Shown: piece by piece, positions 58,921 to 64,000 of the stretch
Layout of the letters: each line of letters starts with the position of its first letter
Numbering within the stretch: the first letter of the stretch is position 1
Source: Streptomyces zaomyceticus
GTDB lineage: Bacteria > Actinomycetota > Actinomycetes > Streptomycetales > Streptomycetaceae
Length of the DNA stretch: 64,000 nucleotides
Direction of reading: 5' to 3'
Assembly: GCF_014656215.1 (NCBI RefSeq)
Contig: NZ_BNBZ01000013.1
Span: 1 to 64,000 of the forward strand
Translations under genes and position numbers: made by a program
Notes under the pieces: generated by a model
Seen by the model: only the letters and a program-made list of their open reading frames with translations
Database searches by the model: none
Told to the model about the DNA's origin: nothing

Positions 58921-60675
58921 GTGCGCAAGGTGCTCATCGCCAACCGTGGCGAAATCGCTGTCCGTGTGGCCCGGGCGTGCCGGGACGCGGGTATCGGCAG
59001 CGTGGCCGTGTACGCCGAGCCGGACCGGGACGCTCTGCACGTCCGGGCGGCCGACGAGGCGTTCGCTCTGGGCGGTGACACTCCGGCGACCAGCTACCTG
59101 GACATGGGCAAGGTCCTCCAGGCGGCGAAGGACGCCGGTGCGGACGCCGTCCACCCCGGCTACGGCTTCCTGTCGGAGAACGCCGAGTTCGCGCAGGCCG
59201 TGCTGGACGCCGGTCTGACGTGGATCGGCCCGCCGCCGCAGGCGATCCGCGACCTGGGTGACAAGGTGGCGGCGCGTCACATCGCGCAGCGTGCCGGTGC
59301 CCCGCTCGTCGCCGGCACCCCCGACCCGGTCTCCGGCGCCGACGAGGTCGTGGAGTTCGCGAAGCGGCACGGGCTGCCCATCGCGATCAAGGCCGCCTTC
59401 GGCGGCGGCGGCCGCGGTCTGAAGGTCGCCCGGACCCTGGAAGAGGTCCCCGAGCTCTACGACTCCGCCGTCCGCGAGGCCGTCGCCGCCTTCGGCCGCG
59501 GCGAGTGCTTCGTCGAGCGCTACCTCGACAAGCCCCGGCACGTCGAGACCCAGTGCCTGGCCGACACCCACGGCAACGTGGTCGTCGTCTCCACCCGCGA
59601 CTGCTCGCTGCAGCGCCGCCACCAGAAGCTCGTCGAGGAAGCCCCCGCCCCGTTCCTCACCGAGGCGCAGAACGCCGAGCTGTACGCGGCGTCGAAGGCC
59701 ATCCTGAAGGAGGCCGGCTACGTCGGCGCCGGCACGGTGGAGTTCCTCGTCGCCGCCGACGGCACGATCTCCTTCCTGGAGGTCAACACCCGCCTCCAGG
59801 TCGAGCACCCGGTCACCGAAGAGGTCGCGGGCATCGACCTCGTACGGGAGATGTTCCGCATCGCCGACGGCGAGGAACTCGGCTACGACGACCCGGCCAT
59901 AAGGGGTCACTCCTTCGAGTTCCGCATCAACGGCGAGGACCCGGGCCGAGGCTTCCTGCCCGCCCCCGGCACCGTCACCCTCTTCGACGCGCCGACCGGC
60001 CCCGGCGTCCGCCTGGACGCCGGCGTGGAGACCGGCTCGGTGATCGGCCCGGCCTGGGACTCGCTCCTGGCCAAGCTGATCGTCACCGGCGCCACCCGCG
60101 AACAGGCCCTCCAGCGCGCCGCGCGGGCGCTCGCCGAGTTCAAGGTGGAGGGCATGGCCACCGCCATCCCCTTCCACCAGGCCGTCGTCGTCGACCCCGC
60201 GTTCACGTCCGACCCGTTCCAGGTCCACACCCGGTGGATCGAGACCGAGTTCGTCAACGAGATCAAGCCCTTCGCCCCCGCCGGCGCCGACGCCGACGAG
60301 GACGAGTCCGGCCGAGAGACGATCGTGGTCGAGGTCGGCGGGAAGCGCCTGGAGGTCTCGCTGCCTTCCTCGCTCGGCATGACGCTGGCCCGCACCGGCC
60401 TCGCGGCCGGCGCGAAGCCCAAGCGCCGCGCGGCCAAGAAGTCCGGCCCCGCCGCCTCGGGCGACACGCTCGCCTCGCCGATGCAGGGCACGATCGTGAA
60501 GATCGCGGTCGAGGAGGGCCAGGAGGTCAAGGAAGGCGATCTGATCGTCGTCCTGGAGGCCATGAAGATGGAGCAGCCTCTCAACGCCCACCGCTCCGGC
60601 ACCGTCAAGGGCCTCACCGCCGAGGTCGGCGCGTCCGTCACCTCCGGCGCCGCCATCTGCGACATCAAGGACTGA
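58921..60675 (+). CDS. accA2: Acyl-CoA carboxylase alpha subunit (biotin carboxylase-BCCP)
   Basis: This 584-aa biotinylated subunit carboxylates its own biotin with ATP and bicarbonate. The biotin carboxylase domain opens MRKVLIANRGEIAVRVARACRDAG; ATP-grasp glycine loop AFGGGGRGLKV, VHPGYGFLSENAEF, and FLEVNTRLQVEHPVTEEV are present. The C-terminal biotinyl domain carries Lys549 in EAMKMEQP. Together with PccB and PccE it forms the carboxylase, and BirA attaches its biotin. The start is GTG at 58921 with AAGGAGGGAG upstream; the upstream ATG frame lacks a ribosome binding site. In S. coelicolor a near-identical copy, AccA1, exists elsewhere. Confidence 0.94.
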   Translation: MRKVLIANRGEIAVRVARACRDAGIGSVAVYAEPDRDALHVRAADEAFALGGDTPATSYLDMGKVLQAAKDAGADAVHPGYGFLSENAEFAQAVLDAGLTWIGPPPQAIRDLGDKVAARHIAQRAGAPLVAGTPDPVSGADEVVEFAKRHGLPIAIKAAFGGGGRGLKVARTLEEVPELYDSAVREAVAAFGRGECFVERYLDKPRHVETQCLADTHGNVVVVSTRDCSLQRRHQKLVEEAPAPFLTEAQNAELYAASKAILKEAGYVGAGTVEFLVAADGTISFLEVNTRLQVEHPVTEEVAGIDLVREMFRIADGEELGYDDPAIRGHSFEFRINGEDPGRGFLPAPGTVTLFDAPTGPGVRLDAGVETGSVIGPAWDSLLAKLIVTGATREQALQRAARALAEFKVEGMATAIPFHQAVVVDPAFTSDPFQVHTRWIETEFVNEIKPFAPAGADADEDESGRETIVVEVGGKRLEVSLPSSLGMTLARTGLAAGAKPKRRAAKKSGPAASGDTLASPMQGTIVKIAVEEGQEVKEGDLIVVLEAMKMEQPLNAHRSGTVKGLTAEVGASVTSGAAICDIKD

Positions 60676-60698
60676 CCGTCGCACCGAGTACGGTACGG

Positions 60699-60730
60699 AA
60701 GGGCCCGCAGGCAGCCGCCTGCGGGCCCTT
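60699..60730 (+). terminator. Terminator of accA2
   Basis: A 14-bp perfect stem (60699-60712 with 60717-60730) with a 4-nt loop, 24 nt beyond the accA2 stop. It lies 26 nt before the TetR start, so that gene should have its own promoter or rely on leakage. Confidence 0.8.
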
Positions 60731-60755
60731 CGTCGAAGGGAGGGACTCACCAGCC

Positions 60756-61301
60756 ATGCGAGCCGACGCACGCCGCAACCACGAGCGACTGCTCACCGAA
60801 GCCCGTGTCACCTTCGCCGAACAGGGCGCCGACGCACCTCTTGAGGAGATCGCCCGCCGCGCGGGCGTGGGAATCGGCACCCTCTACCGCCACTTCCCCA
60901 CCCGGGCCGAGCTGCTGAGCGCCGTCTTCCAGGAGGCCCTGGCGGAGCTCCTGCACCGCTCGGGGGAGCTCGCCGAGGCCGAGGAGCCGTGCCGGGCGCT
61001 GGTGGAGTGGCTGCGGGCCCTGATCGCCCACGCGGGCGAGTACCGGGGACTCGCACACGCGCTGATGTCCGCCTCGTACGACCGGAGTTCGGCGCTCGCC
61101 CAGTGCAGCGAGCCACTGCGCGCGGCGGGCGAGCGGCTGCTCGGGCGCGCGAGGGAGGCGGGCCAGGTGCGCGCCGACGTGTCGATCGGCGATCTGATGC
61201 AGCTGACCAACGCGATCGCGCTGGCGGCGGAACAGTGCCCGGAGGACACCGCGCTGGCGGATCGTCTGCTCGCGCTGACGCTCCGGGGAATCAAGGACTG
61301 A
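60756..61301 (+). CDS. TetR family regulator
   Basis: This 181-aa protein has a TetR HTH at its N-terminus (RNHERLLTEARVTFAEQGADAPLEEIARRAGVGIGTLYRHFPTRAELLSAVFQ). A C-terminal ligand domain typical of the SCO1712-like group (ALVEWLRALIAHAGEYRGLAHALMSA) follows. ATG at 60756 has AAGGGAGG upstream. The regulated genes are unknown; the nearest candidates are accA2 and itself. Confidence 0.9.
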   Translation: MRADARRNHERLLTEARVTFAEQGADAPLEEIARRAGVGIGTLYRHFPTRAELLSAVFQEALAELLHRSGELAEAEEPCRALVEWLRALIAHAGEYRGLAHALMSASYDRSSALAQCSEPLRAAGERLLGRAREAGQVRADVSIGDLMQLTNAIALAAEQCPEDTALADRLLALTLRGIKD

Positions 61302-61407
61302 GCGGGAAGGCACCGCCCCACGGCGACAGGAGTCCGGGGCGGCGCACGGGACCCCTGGGGGAGGGTCCCTCGTGCCGGGACGTCCACAGGGGCCTGGACG
61401 TCCACGG

Positions 61408-61505
61408 GCCTGGGTGACCGCGGGTTCGAGCGACCACGGGCCTGGGCGACCCGGGGGTTCGGATGACCACGAGCCTGGGCGACCCGGGGGTTCGGGTGAC
61501 CACGA
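61408..61505. repeat. Three 33-bp tandem repeats
   Basis: Units at 61408-61439 (32 bp), 61440-61472 and 61473-61505 share GCCTGGGCGACCC and TTCGGRTGACCACGA. A partial fourth unit begins at 61506. They occupy most of the gap between convergent tetR and deoR-type genes. The 33-bp length keeps frame on both strands (11-aa repeats), but no start with a convincing ribosome binding site was found. Confidence 0.8.
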
Positions 61506-61571
61506 GCCTGAAGGCCACGCTCCCGGGCGACCACGGACGTCGGCGACCACGAACCGCGCCGACGGCCGGCC

Positions 61572-62534
61572 TCAGCGGCGGCGCATGTCCGCGACCCGCG
61601 CCGTGCGCTCCATCGTCTCGGCGGCCATCCCTCCGCCCGGGCCCCGGAACTGACCGGCCGCCATCCGGCCGCGCTGGACCGGGAGCGGCATGTCACGGCG
61701 GGCCCGGGCCCCCGGGTGGACCTGGTCGCCGCCCGTAGGGCCGGTGGCGGCGCCCGTACCGGCGACGGCGATCTGAACGCCCTGGTCGGCGAGGGCCTGG
61801 AGCTCGGTGGCCGCCCGGTCGTCGTGGGCGGGCGGTTCGTCGGTCACCAGGCGGGTGATGACGTCCGTGGGCACCGTCTGGAACATGGTGTCGGAGCCGA
61901 GCTTGGTGTGGTCGGCGAGGACCACGACCTCCGCGGCCGCCTGGACGAGTGCCCGGTCCACGCTCGCGGAGAGCATGTTGGACGTGGACAGGCCCCGCTC
62001 GGCGGTCAGCCCGCTCCCGGAGAGGAAGGCGCGGGAGACCCGGAGGCCCTGGAGGGACTGCTCGGCCCCGCTGCCCACCAGGGCGTAGTTGGAGCCGCGG
62101 AGGGTGCCCCCGGTCATGACGACCTCCACCCGGTTGGCATGGGCGAGGGCCTGGGCGACCAGGAGTGAGTTGGTGACCACGGTCAGACCGGGCACGCGGG
62201 CGAGCCGGCGAGCCAGCTCCTGCGTGGTCGTCCCGGCGCCGACGACGATGGCCTCGCCTTCTTCGACGAGGCTCGCGGCGACGTCGGCGATGGCCGTCTT
62301 CTCCGCGGTCGCGAGATGGGATTTCTGCGGGAAGCCGGATTCTCGCGTGAATCCGCCCGGCAACACCGCACCGCCGTGCCGGCGGTCGAGGAGTCCTTCT
62401 GCCTCGAGGGCCCGTACGTCTCTCCGTACGGTCACTTCAGAGGTCTGGACGACGCGGGCGAGCTCGCGGAGCGACACGGCCCCATTGGCTCGCACCATTT
62501 CGAGGATCAACTGGCGACGTTCTGCAGCGAACAC
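61572..62534 (-). CDS. DeoR/GlpR-type sugar metabolism regulator
   Basis: This 320-aa repressor has a DeoR HTH at residues 1-60 (RRQLILEMVRANGAVSLRELARVVQTSEVTVRRDVRALEAEGLLDRRHGGAV) and a DeoRC sugar-phosphate sensor domain: VGAGTTTQELARRLA, TVVTNSLLVAQAL, VVMTGGTLRGSNYALVG, RAFLSGSGLTAERGLST, and VVLADHTKLGSD. The C-terminal about 60 residues are an additional Gly/Arg-rich tail not usual in the family. The start is at 62534. The effector is probably a sugar phosphate. Confidence 0.9.
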   Translation of the reverse strand: MFAAERRQLILEMVRANGAVSLRELARVVQTSEVTVRRDVRALEAEGLLDRRHGGAVLPGGFTRESGFPQKSHLATAEKTAIADVAASLVEEGEAIVVGAGTTTQELARRLARVPGLTVVTNSLLVAQALAHANRVEVVMTGGTLRGSNYALVGSGAEQSLQGLRVSRAFLSGSGLTAERGLSTSNMLSASVDRALVQAAAEVVVLADHTKLGSDTMFQTVPTDVITRLVTDEPPAHDDRAATELQALADQGVQIAVAGTGAATGPTGGDQVHPGARARRDMPLPVQRGRMAAGQFRGPGGGMAAETMERTARVADMRRR

Positions 62535-62735
62535 GAAACTGACAGTAACGTGACCGGCCGATAGTTTTCAGCAGTATGCGCCGAATTGCAGAAGATGCAC
62601 ACAGACGGGACCTCCAAGTGATATAGGAGGCCCCGCCGTTGATCCGTCCCGCGCCAGGGCTATGCCCTGCCTTGCCGGGGGTTGTCCGAGTCGGTGAACC
62701 GTTCCCGCAGGCGGGAGCCGCGCACCGGCCGGGGA

Positions 62736-64000
62736 CTACGCCTCGCCCGCGGACTTCCGGGTGTGCAACTGCCGTGCCACTTCCGCGATCGAACCCGACA
62801 GGGAGGGGTACACGGTGAAAGCATTTGCGATCTGTTCAACCGTCAGATTGTTGTCGACCGCGATCGAGATCGGATGGATCAGCTCGCTCGCCTTCGGGGC
62901 GACGACACAGCCGCCGACCACGATGCCGGTGCCCGGGCGGCAGAAGATCTTGACGAAGCCGTCCCGGATGCCCTGCATCTTCGCGCGCGGGTTGCGCAGC
63001 AGCGGCAGCTTGACGACCTTGGCGTCGATCTTGCCCGCGTCCACATCGGCCTGCGTGTACCCGACGGTGGCGATCTCGGGGTCGGTGAAGACGTTCGACG
63101 AGACCGTCTTCAGGTTGAGCGGGGCCACCGCGTCGCCGAGGAAGTGGTACATCGCGATACGGCCCTGCATGGCGGCCACCGAGGCGAGCGCGAAGACACC
63201 GGTGACGTCACCGGCCGCGTACACGCCGGGGGCGCTCGTACGGGAGACCTTGTCGGTCCAGATGTGACCGGAGTCCTTCAGCTTGACCCCCGCCTCCTCC
63301 AGACCCATTCCGGCCGAGTTCGGGATCGCGCCGACCGCCATCAGACAGTGGGTGCCGGAGATGACCCGGCCGTCCGCGAGGGTGACCTCGACCCGGTCGC
63401 CGACCCGCTTGGCGGACTCGGCGCGGGAGCGGGCCATGACGTTCATGCCGCGGCGGCGGAAGACGTCCTCCAGGACGGCGGCGGCGTCCGGGTCCTCGCC
63501 CGGCAGCACCCGGTCCCGGGAGGAGACCAGGGTGACCCGGGAGCCGAGGGCCTGGTAGGCACCGGCGAACTCGGCGCCGGTCACACCGGAACCGACCACG
63601 ATGAGCTCCTCCGGGAGCTCCTTGAGGTCGTAGACCTGGGTCCAGTTCAGGATGCGCTCGCCGTCCGGCTTGGCGTCCGGCACCTCGCGCGGGTGGCCGC
63701 CGGTCGCGATCAGCACGGCGTCCGCGGTCAGCGTCTCCTCCGTGCCGTCCGCGGCGGTGACGACCACCTGACGGGAGCCGTCCATCGCCTGCCGGCCGGA
63801 GAGCCGGCCGCGGCCGCGCAGCACCCGGGCGCCGGCCCGGGTGACGGAGGCGGTGATGTCGTGCGACTGGGCGAGCGCCAGGCGCTTCACCCGTCGGTTG
63901 ACCTTGCCGAGGTCCACGCCCACGACGCGGGCGGCCTGCTCCACGTGCGGGGTGTCGTCCGCGACGATGATGCCCAGCTCCTCGTAGGAGGAGTCGAAGG
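62736..64000 (-). CDS. Lpd-family FAD pyridine nucleotide-disulfide oxidoreductase (NAD(P)H-quinone dehydrogenase-like), 5' end beyond window
   Basis: This is the C-terminal 421 residues of a flavoprotein. The reading frame stays open to the window edge (FDSSYEELGIIVADDTPHVEQAARVVGVDL). Visible are a Rossmann motif (LIVVGSGVTGAEFAGAYQALG), the FAD segment ending APGVYAAGDVTG, and a dimerisation domain (NVFTDPEIATVGYTQADVD, FCRPGTGIVVGGCVVAPKASELIHP). The C-terminal His-Glu dyad of lipoamide dehydrogenases is not seen (HPISIAVDNN instead), so it fits the LpdA-like quinone-dehydrogenase subgroup rather than a true E3. The catalytic Cys pair would lie outside the window. Confidence 0.85.
   Translation of the reverse strand, partial: FDSSYEELGIIVADDTPHVEQAARVVGVDLGKVNRRVKRLALAQSHDITASVTRAGARVLRGRGRLSGRQAMDGSRQVVVTAADGTEETLTADAVLIATGGHPREVPDAKPDGERILNWTQVYDLKELPEELIVVGSGVTGAEFAGAYQALGSRVTLVSSRDRVLPGEDPDAAAVLEDVFRRRGMNVMARSRAESAKRVGDRVEVTLADGRVISGTHCLMAVGAIPNSAGMGLEEAGVKLKDSGHIWTDKVSRTSAPGVYAAGDVTGVFALASVAAMQGRIAMYHFLGDAVAPLNLKTVSSNVFTDPEIATVGYTQADVDAGKIDAKVVKLPLLRNPRAKMQGIRDGFVKIFCRPGTGIVVGGCVVAPKASELIHPISIAVDNNLTVEQIANAFTVYPSLSGSIAEVARQLHTRKSAGEA

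Noticed and set aside
61408..61505. CRISPR array
   Set aside because: The 33-bp units are contiguous without unique spacers and there are no cas genes.

Overview
The window is high-GC, codon-biased DNA of a Streptomyces chromosome. The diagnostic genes are a chaplin, three rodlins, mycothiol S-conjugate amidase, an MmpB-like small membrane protein, the acyl-CoA carboxylase set (PccB, PccE, AccA2, BirA), WhiJ-type XRE/DUF397 genes and AfsK-like kinases. Many genes use GTG or TTG starts, and most convergent pairs are separated by a GC-rich hairpin. No rRNA, tRNA, CRISPR array, insertion sequence or prophage was recognised. From about 16 kb to the right end, the gene order (mca, greA, ilvA, metB, msrA, hutH, a GAF-GGDEF gene, cya, birA, pccB, maf, accA2, deoR family, lpd) looks like conserved Streptomyces core.

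Left part (1-16.2 kb): a secreted GH26-like hydrolase with a very long Pro-Lys-Pro-Glu linker faces a translationally coupled ATP-grasp/FAD-oxidoreductase pair. An aerial-surface locus follows: chaplin, rodlin, divergent rodlin, small ORF, LytR-CpsA-Psr protein and third rodlin. The three rodlin genes share a virtually identical ECF-type promoter (CGGAAC-N16-AGTTGA) close to the sigma-BldN consensus. Next come a thioredoxin-fold YyaL protein, an ABC-type ATPase/membrane pair, and a 1146-aa NB-ARC/TPR protein whose Walker A lysine is replaced by arginine.

Middle part (16.2-43.7 kb): mca and its neighbours, greA, two tandem AfsK-like Ser/Thr kinases, a DrrAB-type exporter, a possibly membrane-tethered HTH protein, threonine ammonia-lyase, a MarR/sigma-like/membrane-protein cluster, metB, msrA, a secreted FG-GAP protein, a frameshifted DUF1330 gene, a zinc alcohol dehydrogenase with a divergent XRE regulator, a lipoprotein L,D-transpeptidase, an LAETG sortase-substrate-like protein, and hutH.

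Accessory patch (43.7-48.4 kb): a WhiJ/DUF397 module with two small companion genes, a zeta-like P-loop kinase, a winged-helix protein with a low-complexity middle, and then about 1 kb without a credible gene. That stretch is a symmetric 925-bp inverted repeat. Its two ends are 133-bp self-complementary elements with an identical 58-bp core and compensatory changes in their stems. It is the most unusual feature of the window.

Right part (48.4-64 kb): a GAF-GGDEF protein with a BldD-like box upstream, a crotonase-fold enzyme behind a 24-bp palindromic operator, adenylate cyclase with a long inverted repeat at its 3' end, BirA, PccB-PccE, an MFS exporter with a divergent TetR, an MmpB-like protein, Maf, AccA2, a TetR, a DeoR/GlpR-type regulator, and the 3' part of an Lpd-family flavoprotein that runs off the right edge. 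BirA, PccB, PccE and AccA2 together form a biotin-dependent acyl-CoA carboxylase supply line. The GGDEF protein and Cya are two second-messenger enzymes close together.
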